Positions 1 through 10,845 of a DNA stretch of 60,000 bases are shown in pieces (position 1 is the first letter of the stretch; the number at the start of each line of letters is the position of its first letter). Made by a program: the position numbers and the translations under genes. Origin of the DNA: Polytrichum commune (lineage: Eukaryota > Streptophyta > Polytrichopsida > Polytrichales > Polytrichaceae); NCBI GenBank assembly GCA_950295325.1, contig OX485808.1:16948527-17008526 (forward strand), in the 5' to 3' direction. Below the pieces are notes generated by a model. It saw only the letters and a program-made list of their open reading frames with translations, ran no database searches and had not been told where the DNA came from.

Positions 1-900
1 CAACCACTTGTCCTCACACTCTTTCTCGAGTGTTGGAGCTCAAGATTTGAAGAAAAGAGAAGGAATCATGCACATTCTTGCCAAGTGAGAAGGAAGAGAG
101 TAGAACACTCGTAATAGCTCTAAATCTCTCTTCAAATGCACACAATTAGTCAAGCTATCTCTCACTCCACCAAGGGAGAATCCAAGAGTGTAAGTAGAGG
201 GAGAAGAACTCAAGATTTATTGCAAAATCATGCAATCTACACCTCACACAAGCTCTCTCCACACACTAACTCACAGGACTTGACTTGGCAAGAATGCCAA
301 GCCAAGGAGGAGGCTCCTCACTTAGGAGCCTTCCTCTCCACATCTAGATTCATCCATCCAAATCTAGATGGATGAAATCCAACGGATAAGGTGCGGCCGT
401 CGACGCCGCATACCGTGACAGGCGTCACAAGTCCCGGGTGTCACTCCGGGGTCCCCCTTGTGCCCATGGTGTTTCGGGCACTCCTCATGAAGAGGTACAT
501 GACAAGTGCAGTACAACAAGGAGGGTTAGTGAAGGCAGAACCATGATAATATATTGGTGTTGGACGCATGTGTGATCTTTTCATAATGTACTTAATTCTT
601 TTTTTGAAGTTCATGTGGAGAATTAAGGGTTATGTGGCCATATGAAATTTTTTTTTATTGCTCTATGTAGGGAATTTCATCAAACTAAGCACATGCAATT
701 GACATAGATAATGAAAATGTGGATGGACTTGCTTAGAACTATGGCATTGTAATATACTGACAAATTTTCATATACTTTCCAAAAACTTGCAAGAGTTTTT
801 TTGAGGTTGAGAGCTCATGTTATGAGCCATAACTATTTTAGTATGTTTATGTGAGGTTAAGTTTATGGCGGATGTCGACTTTATAAATTATTCCGAGTTT
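1..900. other. No gene recognised
   Basis: Both strands were read and no convincing gene was found. The stretch 380-500 is more GC-rich than its surroundings and could be the edge of an old repeat, but no LTR ends or coding domain can be shown. A short palindromic stretch lies near 345-375. Confidence 0.4.
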
Positions 901-1158
901 GGACTCAGCAACTTTGGGTGCTTCCGAGCATGGAGACCAACATTGTTTCGTTGAAGGACAGTAAGAGCACTTCTTATATTATAGCACGTTTCTTTTCAAT
1001 TTGGGTATGCTTTGATTCAAGCTTCAGCATTGAATCAAGTTTCATCACTGCAAGAATAATAATGCAGCAGTACTTAGAAGAGTCCCTTATGTCAATATTA
1101 AGAGCGAGTTCCAACAAGTTTAATACAAAAAAAAGGCAAAAAATGAGAAAAACCTTAT

Positions 1159-1413
1159 GTGGACAAACTCTTTGAATTGTTTATTGATGTATTGAGAAGA
1201 GTAACAATGTTGTGTGGTGTTGATTGCACAAAAGCTGATGTAGCTCCTGCTAATTGGCTTCATTCATGGTTTGGAGAAACTTTTAACTCACGATCAAATG
1301 ACAAAGTATTTTTATGTACTGTAATAGGGAGACCTAGTACAAGCGTCAGTACTGTAGAGGGTGCTCTATTTCATCTTTACAAGTTATGGAATGTAGTTCC
1401 ATGTGGGATGTAA
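1159..1413 (+). other. Unidentified 84-codon open frame
   Basis: This open frame ends in a normal stop. The composition of its product (LHSWFGETF, GRPSTSVSTVEGALFHLYKLW) looks protein-like rather than low-complexity. I do not recognise the family. It lies upstream of the EYA remnant on the same strand, but it does not resemble the N-terminal part of plant EYA, so it need not belong to that gene. It could be a decayed exon of another gene or chance. Confidence 0.2.
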
Positions 1414-1706
1414 CTTGGTTCAACCAATGCATGAATCACACATGGCAATCTTGAGGAGGAAACAATTGTCTTCTGTCATAATAGAGCCTTCTACGGTAAT
1501 GTCAATTTCTACTGTTACTTTACTCCCCGCAAAGTCTTGGCTTTTTGTGCCTCTAAAGTTTTCTTGCTAGCCCTGCTTTGGATGTCAATCATTGCAGGTG
1601 TTGAGATGATTCTAACAAGAAGATTGTGGGATTGTTGTGGTTGGTTTAAGGTAAAGAGTTGTTGGATGAATGCGAAAGAATTAATCGAAGGTTGAACAAA
1701 CAATGA

Positions 1707-2382
1707 AGCGGTACTGGTTCATCCAAGACCACTGATTGTGACCCTATACTCACAGCAAATACTTTTGTAAGCCATTATAACATTCTAATCACATCAGCAA
1801 CCCTGGTGCCAAGCCTTGTGAAGTGTTTACTTTTCCGCCTTTGACAAATACTTCCATCACTTTAACAGTAAGTTCTCATACCTATACCTAATATGAGATG
1901 TTCTTCTTTGGTTAATGCTCGTGAGTCTATGCACTTTTTACTAGTTTGTAAGGTTCTCAAAAACTTGAAGGCGGACTGTTCCATTCCCACCCTATCATGA
2001 AGTTTTGAAATTAGCACGGATGGGAATTACATGTAATACTCTTGTTAGCCTTTTTTGTGTGAGGTTTTGGAATCAACACGATATTATGGTTTTTTAATCT
2101 TCTGCAGTATATAGCTCTCGGGGGGTTGGCAAGTTGCAGTGTTTCCAATGGGTCAAGGAGCGAGTGGAAAGACTTCCCTTCAAATTCTGTGTGATTGGAG
2201 ATGGAATAGATGAATGTGAAGTTGCTCATGTGTTAACCTGGCCCTTTGTGAAGATAAATATTGGACCTTATGCCGTCCATCAGTTGCCAACTATGTCAAT
2301 GGATATCTTGGATCACTACATTAAAGTTATCTATGATCCTGTAGATAAATCTCACGCAAGTACTTACAGATTGGGGATTTAA
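1707..2382 (+). pseudogene. EYA-type phosphatase remnant (C-terminal two exons)
   Basis: Plant EYA proteins are HAD-superfamily tyrosine phosphatases. Two exons of the C-terminal half are visible. The first (about 1707-1867) encodes HYNILITSATLVPSLVKCLL, matching the segment before the last exon, and ends at a GTAAGT donor at 1868. The second (2108-2382) follows a TGCAG acceptor and encodes GKLQCFQWVKERV, then CVIGDGIDE and WPFVKI, the conserved HAD motif region, and ends in a stop. The exon phases agree across the intron. A one-base shift near 1841 puts a TGA in the first exon; moving one base restores DKYFHHFN. The catalytic N-terminal DxD region and all upstream exons were not found. This is a decayed fragment, although the single-base shift alone could be an assembly error. 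Confidence 0.7.
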
Positions 2383-2436
2383 GTTGTACAAGTGTAACTA
2401 TAGATGTTGTACAGTTGTAGTAATATGCATATATAT

Positions 2437-2473
2437 GCGCACGCACGCGCGCACGCACACACACACGCACACA
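2437..2473. repeat. CA/CG-type microsatellite
   Basis: An alternating purine-pyrimidine run of GCAC, GCGC and CACA units. It lies just 3' of the EYA remnant and accounts for the short H/A-rich open frames there. Confidence 0.9.
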
Positions 2474-2479
2474 TATATA

Positions 2480-3179
2480 CTTTGTCAAGAGTGGTGCATA
2501 GACCTTTCTCAAAACATTGGATAATCTTCATACAACTCCATCACACCATATACTTCCATGGAACAGTCTTTCATGGCTTTGTGTCATATTTTTATGTGGT
2601 CAATCTTAATTTTTCCTTAATTGATCTTAATTGATGTCTTAGATTTCCTACATATGTTATGGGTGGAATTGGGAGGAATCATGGCAGGAAAGTGGTTTAC
2701 TGGCATTTGCTTTTGAGATACAAGTCTGAAGACTAGAAACCATAGTGTAGCTATGAATATTTTAGCTTGCCAGACCAATTGTTTTGTTGAAGATGATGTG
2801 TACTCTGCTTCTGCTACTCGGTTGCTCTAATTAGGTGTATTTGGGTTGATTTGGAGGTCTTGTATCCTATCTTTATTTCGCAGTTGGCAACCTATGTACA
2901 CAAAGATAAATGCCTCGTGTACATTCTCATTGTATCTGAAATTCAGAAGCCTAGTGAAAGATTATTGCAATAACAGGGTTTGCCAGATAGCATTGTGTGG
3001 GCCACATTGCAATACCAACAAAGCTGAAACAATTCCATATTGTTTTGTAATTGTTTTGATGATTCTTTTGGTGTAAGCATCAATACCTATTACCCAAATG
3101 AACTCTTTGCTTTGCCAACTTCCTTGCGGACTTCTTCTCACACCAGCGGTGGGCCTTTGGCCCCGAGCGGCTCGTTTGG
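2480..3179. other. No gene recognised
   Basis: Only short, unconvincing open frames occur. The right edge at 3180 is where the sequence shared with the 10.7 kb region begins. Confidence 0.4.
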
Positions 3180-3292
3180 GGACCTCAACCTTCATGGTCC
3201 CTTTGACATTTTTTCCTTAGTGTAAACCGAAGCCAATCAGATGGCTTGTAGAGACCTGGTCCAACGTCATGGTCCATAGCGTAAACCGGCCC
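3180..3292 (+). mobile_element. Right-end fragment of a Harbinger-like element
   Basis: These 113 bp match, without visible difference, the last 113 bp of the element at 9756-10845, and end in the same inverted terminus (...GTAAACCGGCCC). The rest of the element is missing here, so the duplication that created TNL copy A either started inside it or was truncated there. Confidence 0.8.
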
Positions 3293-4920
3293 GTAATGTC
3301 CGCGGGTTCTCCTGGGGTTCTGCTGTGATTCGTCTGGGGACTTGCTGCGAGGCTTCTGGAGGGCGTCGAGAATTACAAGGTCGAGATACTGGTGGTATTC
3401 TGCCTGTGGCTTGCATAACTAATGCTTCATTTTCTGTCAAAAGATTGCAAGAGATCGTGGGAATTGTAAGTTAGTGCAGTGTCCGTCATGTATTTCCATC
3501 GTCCTCCTTTGATCAGGCCGGCAGTGAAGGTGTGGCGAAGGATCTGTGAAGAGAGCGTTTCTGGCCTTGAGATGATTGGCAAGTAAAAGTTAGTACCAAA
3601 TAGAAGACGATACTCTAGGAAACAAGTGCAGGTTGCAGAGCCAGACGTTTTTCCTGATTTGCCAAGTCGGGAAGTGTTGAGAGCTCCAAGGCTGTGTGGT
3701 TCTTGTTGGTATTACGAAGCTACCTGTCGAGATTATGGGATTCTTCCTTTTTATGTGTTGCAGGAGCTCTTGCTGTGTGTTGTGTTAGCTAGGTTCAGGT
3801 TCCTGAGGATGTGAGTAGTATACTAGGTGTTTGGCTGGGTTTGTCGGTGTGAAGGGACAATTAGCAGAGGGAAATCTTGAATTAGTTCTTGGAAGGTGGT
3901 CCTTCAAAACTTTGTTAGAGTGTAAGTTGATAGATTTGTACGACGGTGGCAACATTTGATCTCCTCTTAAAGTCTTAAGGGGTTCGGAAATTTAGATCTC
4001 GCGTTGCGGAGGTAAAATTTCAGGGTTATCACGTGCGAGGTGTTTGTTGGAGTTGCTAGATCACTGTAATGGAGGGGGATGTGGAGGGTGTGTTTTGAAG
4101 TTTACTGGCTTATAGAGGGACGGGGGCTGGCTGGACGGATGCAGGGGGTGAAGCCTGGGCCTTTGGTGAACACGAAAGAGTGAGATCTTGAAGCCGGCCG
4201 TGCAGGATCTCTGGTGAGCTCGTTAGATTTTCGTTTGGTTCATGGCGAGAGTGGGTGTGCATCATTTGAGCTTGGTGTAAGAAGTCGAGCATGGTGATCA
4301 TAGCAGAGTCGGAGGACAGGGCTGGCCGCGAAAGGTGGGTGCAACTTGTGAGTAGATAGTGTGTAGACAGGTTATAGTTGACATCTTCCGACTTACACTG
4401 GCAACCCTTCTTCATATCCCCCCGTCGCCAAATCAGAGCCTAAAGTTGATCAGCTCGGGCTGTATCTAATACAGAGATAAGAGGTGCTACTGCTGAAAGT
4501 GGTGCATCTACCCTAATCCTAGATGTTGGAAGAGATGTGATGATTTATAGGGCCTCTGTGTTGATTCATGTATCTATGAATATGATTGATAACCAATAAT
4601 TGTGATAGATCATCTGGATTGAGTACAGAGGAGTGCAGTGGGCAAAATTTACTCGCTTCTGCGCGTTGCAGTAGACCCAGCACGAACATGACGTTTTCCT
4701 TCGGTTTCATTGAGTACAATACCGGAGATGGATGCGATTGGTTTAGTTTTGTTGTAAATTGCACATGAGAAGTTGAGGCCGTTGTTAAATTGTCAACCCA
4801 TGCAGCCTCTTCGTTGTCGTAGTTCACATTTTCGTGTCCACTTGTTGATGATTAGTTTTGTAAGGATTTACCACAAATCTCCAGGAATAACTGATTTGGT
4901 TGTTGGCGAGCCCATTACAG
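3293..4920 (+). other. 5' leader of TNL copy A
   Basis: Non-coding or uncertain leader shared by all three TNL copies (compare 10846-12473 and 25937-27260). From 3180 to 4440 it is identical by eye to copy B at a constant offset of 7553; differences begin at 4441. The TIR exon opens at an acceptor (ATTACAG) at 4920, so an upstream exon with the start codon should lie here, but I could not identify it. A minus-strand open frame at 4110-4415 (101 codons, MKKGCQCKSEDVN...) stays open in all three copies. Whether it is used is unknown. Confidence 0.5.
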
Positions 4921-7900
4921 GACGTCGCCACTCCAGTCCAAGCATAATATTTACGTGAGTTATAGTGGAGCGCAGAAGGACTTCACACACCAATTTTCCC
5001 TGGACTTAGAACGAGAGGGCCAATTCCCTTTCTTCGATCTAAATTCCGATTGCCTGGCCATGGGAGAGATATTTCCAAATCTCATTTTCGAAGCGGCTGA
5101 GCAATGCAGTATGGCAGTGGTTGTCTTGTCACCAGAATACATGACTGCAAAATGGCCTATGATGGAGTTAAACGCATTCTATATGGCTCAATCTTCGACG
5201 AGACCGGAGTTGATACTATATCCCGTCTTCTACAAGTTGCAGCCTGGGGACTTGAGTGATAAGAGCAAATTACATGTATGGGAGGAGAAATGGAAGAAGA
5301 ATGAGAAAGAAGATACTTCCGGCAGGATTGATATAGAATCATGGAGGAAGGCTGTTGAGTACCTCCGTGGTATAAATGGTTTAAGATTTTCAGATTTTGG
5401 GAATTCTGAGGTATTGTTTAGAGAAAGACTTGTGAAAGAGATTTATGGCAAACTAGAACCATGCTTGGGATATGATCTTTCAGGTATTCAAGGGTACAAT
5501 CGGCTTTGTGAGGTATGTAATGTATGCACATGACTTGAGGAAGGAATTTATGTGTTTCTTTGAGTTGCATCATGCATGATGTTTCCTTCTGCTTTGAAGT
5601 TTTAGAGGAGAAGCGATGCTTGGGTATATTTCTCATTATACAGATTGGCGATATTGGTGATATAGGACGGTGAATCAAGCAGATCAATGTGCATTTACAT
5701 TGAAGGACTCCGTTGCATAATGAGTAAACATGAAGATGTTGTATCGATTCGTGCGTGAGATGTTAAAACTTATGGTGTTCCTCATTTCTGGAAGATTTAT
5801 TCCTTTTGTATTCATCATTATGGCAGATTGTTGAGGGAATGTTTGAGGCTACTACCAATGGTAATGCACAAGGTGTGCAAATGCTGGGATTATATGGCAT
5901 GTGCGGTGTGGGAAAGACAACGATGTGTAAAGCCCTTTGCAATCACTTTCAATACCGATTTCAAGGAAGGGTGTGCCATGTGGAGCTTGGACCACGTGAG
6001 AAGTATCTGGACCTGCAAAAGAAGGTCCTGAAGGAACTCATAAAATTAAGCGATCGGGCATTGCAGAACATTACGGATTCAGATCAGGTATGTTACCAGA
6101 TTTTGCGGTGGCAAATTTGTAGATTGAAAATGAAAATATAGCTGAGGCTCATCCAGATTATGACCTGTTTCGTTGGCTCCCCGAGAACCTTGATTCTTTA
6201 GAACTAGTGATCCTCTCCCATGTCAAAATTATCTAGGAAAAGTGGAAGAAAAGAAAGGAATCCGCATGTTGACAGAAGTGAAGTATTTCTTTGCTACACG
6301 GCTCAACGGAAAACTTCTGGTTGCTCCATTGCAAAGGAGAACCCCTCTTGATAGGGGGTGGTCTCTTGTATTTGTGCGCACTATTATCTTCCATTTGTGA
6401 AGCAATCAAGTGTTTTGGTGACTTACATGGGACGCGTATTCCCAGGTTGCTACGGCCAACCATCCACATACCGGTTCAAGTTCTCCTGCAAGCGGCACTT
6501 CCTCCCTGTGATTCACATGTTCAAATGGACGAATAATCAATCAGTTAATTACTTTCTAAGTCTGCAATTCTATTGACCTTGTTTTTTTGAAATGCTATTA
6601 AAAATTGTTACGAATAGATGAGTAAGAAGTTAAATTTGTTCACGGGACGCAGTATAGAGGTGACATTATGGTGAAGATGGGGTTGAATGGACAGCATGGA
6701 ATCTAGTGCGGAGGTTACATAAAGACCAAAGGGTTTTGAATAGTAGACTAATTGAACAAATTTCTGTAGACCTAAGTGAAGTGGTACTACCATTAGTGAG
6801 GTGTAGGGAATTTGGAACACCACTTGGCAGCGTGTAAGAGACGGCATTGAGAAAGGGGATAGTTATACGCTAACCCTTGACTCCAGGTGATGGTTACATT
6901 ATGGAGGCATCTACAATGATATGAGATTTAATGGAAGTCCAACAATATGGTGGTGGAATAGGCCACCAAAGTTGTGGTGCTAGGAAAGATCCACCAAGGG
7001 TGTGCGGCAGTTTGGCCGTGGGTAATTTGTGAATTTGTGAGCCGGACTCAGTTGAGAGTGGAGTCCTGCCAATTTAGTTAATTTTCTCTGGGATAGGAAC
7101 CATGAAAGGAATGCAGCTAGAAGTTGGGACTACTTGTGCCAAGTGTTTAGAGCTCTAACACGATGAACACATGATGGGGCACAATTCCACTTGAAGGCAG
7201 TCTGTGGTTGAAGCTGGTTGTGTATGACAAATCAGGGGAGTTTCATTCTTGAATTTGAACTCATACTAGACAAATATGTTATCATGTACATAACATGTTA
7301 TTATCAAACATATATGTACCTTTAAGAAAAGTTTGTTGCATCACGAAAGCCTCCAAGAGTAAATCCTAGTTTGGGGTGTGGTTTGCTCCGAATCTAATAG
7401 GTACTCCTGGATATGGGACAATAACGAACCAAGTCTTGGTTGTTCGTTATTACAGGCCCAGTTGCAGATGAAGAGACGGATGGGAGGACAAGATGTGTTC
7501 TTAGCTGTGGATAACGTGGAGAATGCTGAACATTCTCAAGAACAAGCGCGAGATTTGCTCGAAAGCACCTTCAGTGCGGGAAGCAAGCTGCTGGTCACAG
7601 GTAGAAGCTCTTCAACTGTGAGGGATGTGCTTCGACAGGATGAGAAAAAATTCTGTAAGCCTTTTCCAAACGTGAATGCTACTGAAGCTTTATCAATATT
7701 TCTGGACAAAGCAGCCCCTGGAAGGTCCATTGCATCACTTTCAGCAGAGGAGATATCTGTTGTGGTGGAATGCGTGAAGGAGGCGTGCTTTTTAGGAAAG
7801 TATCATCCGTCCGCCCTAAGAGCGTTGGGTTCTGATTACAATAAGGTGGATGCTCGAAATCCCTTGCGTTGGCAGAGTCACCTGAATGACATCCATAAGC

Positions 7901-7974
7901 TTCGACCATGTGGAGAATCTGAATCTGGAACTATCTTTCAGATCCTTGGGTTGGGGTTTGACAAGGACTTGTGA
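4921..7974 (+). CDS. TNL copy A: truncated TIR-NB protein
   Basis: Plant intracellular immune receptor of the TNL class, reduced to TIR plus part of the NB-ARC. Exons: 4921-5512 (TIR), 5827-6087 (P-loop), 7456-7974 (kinase-2 region), with GT-AG introns in phase 0. The TIR shows the first strand HNIYVSYSG, then SPEYMTAKWPMMELNAF; the Glu of MMEL corresponds to the catalytic Glu of NADase-type TIR domains. The P-loop is GMCGVGKTT, with Cys where Gly is usual. Kinase-2 reads FLAVDNVE, RNBS-B reads LLVTGRSS, and a GLPL-like KYHPSALRALGS follows. After 7965 the homology to copy B stops abruptly and the frame ends four codons later (DKDL, then stop). From the GTG at 4955 (where copy B has ATG) the product would be about 445 residues; the true start is probably in an unlocated upstream exon. 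No internal stop or frameshift is seen, so a short TIR-NB protein remains possible. Confidence 0.7.
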
Positions 7975-8220
7975 AAGTGCGAAAGAGAGTGGGTTGGAAT
8001 GAAGGATCTAATTCTGAATGCAAGTTGGCTTTGAACAAGGATCCCAATGAAACACAGCCTAGATAGAAGCATTGGGGGTTGCCATCGCATGCAGTTCAGT
8101 ATGGGAGGAATTTGTCACACATCTTTCTTTATACAATCATTCCTAGAAGAGCTTTGAAGTTCTGGAAAATTTGAGTGGACTTGAAGAACTTTTAAAATAA
8201 TTAAAATAATAATAATTGGG
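7966..8220. other. Unidentified DNA that truncates TNL copy A
   Basis: The sequence following the breakpoint at 7965/7966 has no counterpart in copies B or C. No coding domain was recognised. It leads directly into interspersed repeats. Confidence 0.4.
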
Positions 8221-9020
8221 ATGTACAACTTCATTGTTTAGTGTCATGTACACTATTTGCAAAGGGCCTAAGCTAGATGCCTAGAGGTCTCAAAGTGTTA
8301 GGCTTGCTAATTGCCAATGTGATTCCATTTGTCAACATAAGTAGCTTCTGGTGAAAAGATATCTATATCATGATATATAGGGGAGCACATTGGGATACGT
8401 CAAATGACAATCTTGCGTTTTAGAATGTGAGGAGAAGATATTTTTGAGGGTACTAATGGCAAGTGTCATGCGTTTACATTTTTAGTGTGCAAAGAGGAAG
8501 ACATTTGTGTACACTTGTAGACCACTGTGACACATAGGCATGCACCTCATGACACTACTCAGGCCAAGATATTAGTAAACGTACTTAAATGCCAAGTGTC
8601 ATGAGTTGACATCTATGGTAAAGTTGTTGATCAGTATAGTAACCTAGGGTACACCTGAAAATATGGTAAGTGACACTATTACACACCAAATACCATAGAT
8701 GGTGTAGTGGATTCAGGTATACTTTGCTTGGAAGGTTTCACAATTCTTAGAAAGCTCACAATAGCACATGGCAATGTGCATACTATCACCATCATTGGGG
8801 TCTGGACTCTGGACTTTGGAATGCCATAGTGATTTCGACAAAAATTGGATAACCTCCGAAATTGAAGGAAATGTTTGGAATTATTTAATTTTCAAAATAA
8901 CATTTGTACATAAAAGCTTCCAAAAAACTTTAACTTTCTGTTGAGACTTGGTAATTTTTTCATTAAAGGCCAAAAAGGGGGCATCCCGCTTAAACACGAA
9001 GTGCATTTTGGGAGCAACAT
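8221..9020. repeat. Interspersed repeats shared with 20.1-20.5 and 36.1-36.7 kb
   Basis: The part from about 8221 to 8660 resembles 36060-36640 (for example the stretch reading CTAGATGCCTAGAGGT and later ATGCCAAGTGTCAT). The part from about 8640 to 9020 is clearly repeated at 20099-20480 (for example GATTTCGA, AAAATTGGATAACCTCCGAA, and GGGGGCATCCC). No coding capacity was recognised. These look like remnants of non-autonomous elements, class unknown. Confidence 0.7.
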
Positions 9021-9069
9021 GTCCCATCTCATTGTGTTGATTTTGTGTAATTTTTGTTTCTGGAATGAG

Positions 9070-9755
9070 TCGCCAAGAATCACACAAGTATTCATACACA
9101 TTCAAACCAATTAAGTGCGATTGACTATAATTAAGTCTAATTAATTCTGATTAATCCTAATTAAGCCCAAGTATGCATACCAAATCAAGTAAGCCTAGTT
9201 AGTAATAAAATGTAATTACTGGAATTCAATCAAATTAATTCTAATAATTACATCAATTAATTAATTAATTCCAGTAAGTACATTTTATCATTAATTGCAT
9301 ATGAATACTTGTGAAAGTAGACGGAATTACATAAAGTATTATAAAATATACATAGTAAATCAACACACTAAATTGAAGTGTCATTTCAGAATGACAAAGA
9401 CAATTTCAAATTGTAAGTCATAAAAATTATAACCTCAATGTTAATGAGGATTTTGTAATGTTTTTGACCTCCAAGTTAATTACGTGCTTCATTAATGGTT
9501 TCACTTCAGGAATGAAATCCCAAACAATTGTTTATTTATTGATTGGAAGTGCACATATATATAGGATTTTAAACCCTGAGGGTGAAGTGCACTCAATATG
9601 GGATTTGTAGTCAAATGGCCTTCAAAAATGCAAGGGCAATGTTTTTTTCGAAGTTAGGTGGGGCGGGCGACAATTTTCGGTCGGGTTCGGAAATTATCCT
9701 GGAGGGTTGCCCCAACCCGGATATGACAGCCCCCATAGTTCGTAGGGCGTACTTA
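9070..9755. repeat. Solo arm of a long inverted-repeat element
   Basis: This stretch matches the right arm of the fold-back element at about 17690-19665, including the subterminal TCAATATGGGATTTG and TTTTCGGTCGGGT. Only one arm is present. It abuts the Harbinger-like element at 9756. Confidence 0.6.
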
Positions 9756-10845
9756 GGGCCGGTTTACACTATGGACCATATAGTCGGGCCATTGTAGATG
9801 GCCTTTGTCAATGGTCCGAGTTCATGGTCCGACTCCATAAAACAATTAGTATTGAGGGCCTTGGGCCCCTCACTAGGTGTAAACCGAATGTGGACCAAGA
9901 AGAATGACCTTGTACCAAAAAGTGAAGGTGTTGATTTTTTAAACACATGCCCAAAAAGGGCAATTTTGAAAAAAAATCACGGTCGACCATTCTCTTACCT
10001 TCTCTTGGGCTTCACTTGTCTTCACTTCTTGCTAAATGTGTTGAGGATATGGCTTGCAAATCTTCTCACAAAAAAATTCATAAAAAAATGAGCAATTTAA
10101 TTTGTACATGTTCAATGTAATTTACATGTGACATGTACCTTGTGTTGTCACTACACTAAATAGGATATATAGCATTGGATTATATTTAATTCTGTTACCA
10201 CCCTACCTTGCTCAACACTAAAGTTCAATTCTTTGATAATTAGTGTTAGAAGATTTCCCACTGCGGTTTTATTGACCACCCTCGTCTATAGTCATTAAAC
10301 GACTACATATTTTTCTTTTTCTATTTGCAACTGTAATTTTAGAAAAAAAATTGGGCGTGTAATATACCGTTGGAATGTACCGTTGGAATATTTTAACGGT
10401 ATATTACAAGCCCCCAAATTCTAGACATTATAGTTGGTAGAGCAAAAGAAACATTTGCACTAAAATTCTTGAGTTTTAGATGTTCCACGTTGTTTGGTGA
10501 AACATGTGGGAGCTGGTTTAAGGGGTAGAGCACGGTAGTAAAGGTATGACTCATGGGCTATAATATGATTGAGGCGCATAGAGGGTAGATTCATTAAAAG
10601 AATTAATAGAATCGCATTTCTTTGCCATGGGCCCTTGCCTTTTCCTATCAGACCACCTCTCTGGCCTCTCTCACCACAAAACCCGTTGGACCATTTCAGT
10701 GCATTCATTAGGCCTTAAAAATTATATTTTGAGGACCTCAACCTTCATGGTCCCTTTGACATTTTTTCCTTAGTGTAAACCGAAGCCAATCAGATGGCTT
10801 GTAGAGACCTGGTCCAACGTCATGGTCCATAGCGTAAACCGGCCC
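9756..10845 (+). mobile_element. Harbinger-like non-autonomous element, copy 1
   Basis: A 1.09-kb element beginning GGGCCGGTTTACACTATGG and ending in the inverse complement of that sequence with one change. It is preceded by TTA; the right flank is GTA, a one-base departure from a perfect 3-bp duplication. The matching copy at 21679-22778 has perfect TTA flanks. A 3-bp TTA target site and GGG-starting inverted termini fit the PIF/Harbinger superfamily. No transposase is encoded. An internal inverted repeat at 10359-10407 is shared with copy 2, and a segment near 10152-10260 resembles the left half of the small MITE family described below. Confidence 0.75.

Noticed and set aside
2404-2634. Histidine/alanine-rich frames over the microsatellite
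   Set aside because: They arise from translating the CA/CG simple repeat.
4955-4957. GTG as the true start codon of TNL copy A
   Set aside because: The conserved first TIR strand (HNIYVSYSG) extends upstream of it to a splice acceptor at 4920, so an upstream exon is more likely.
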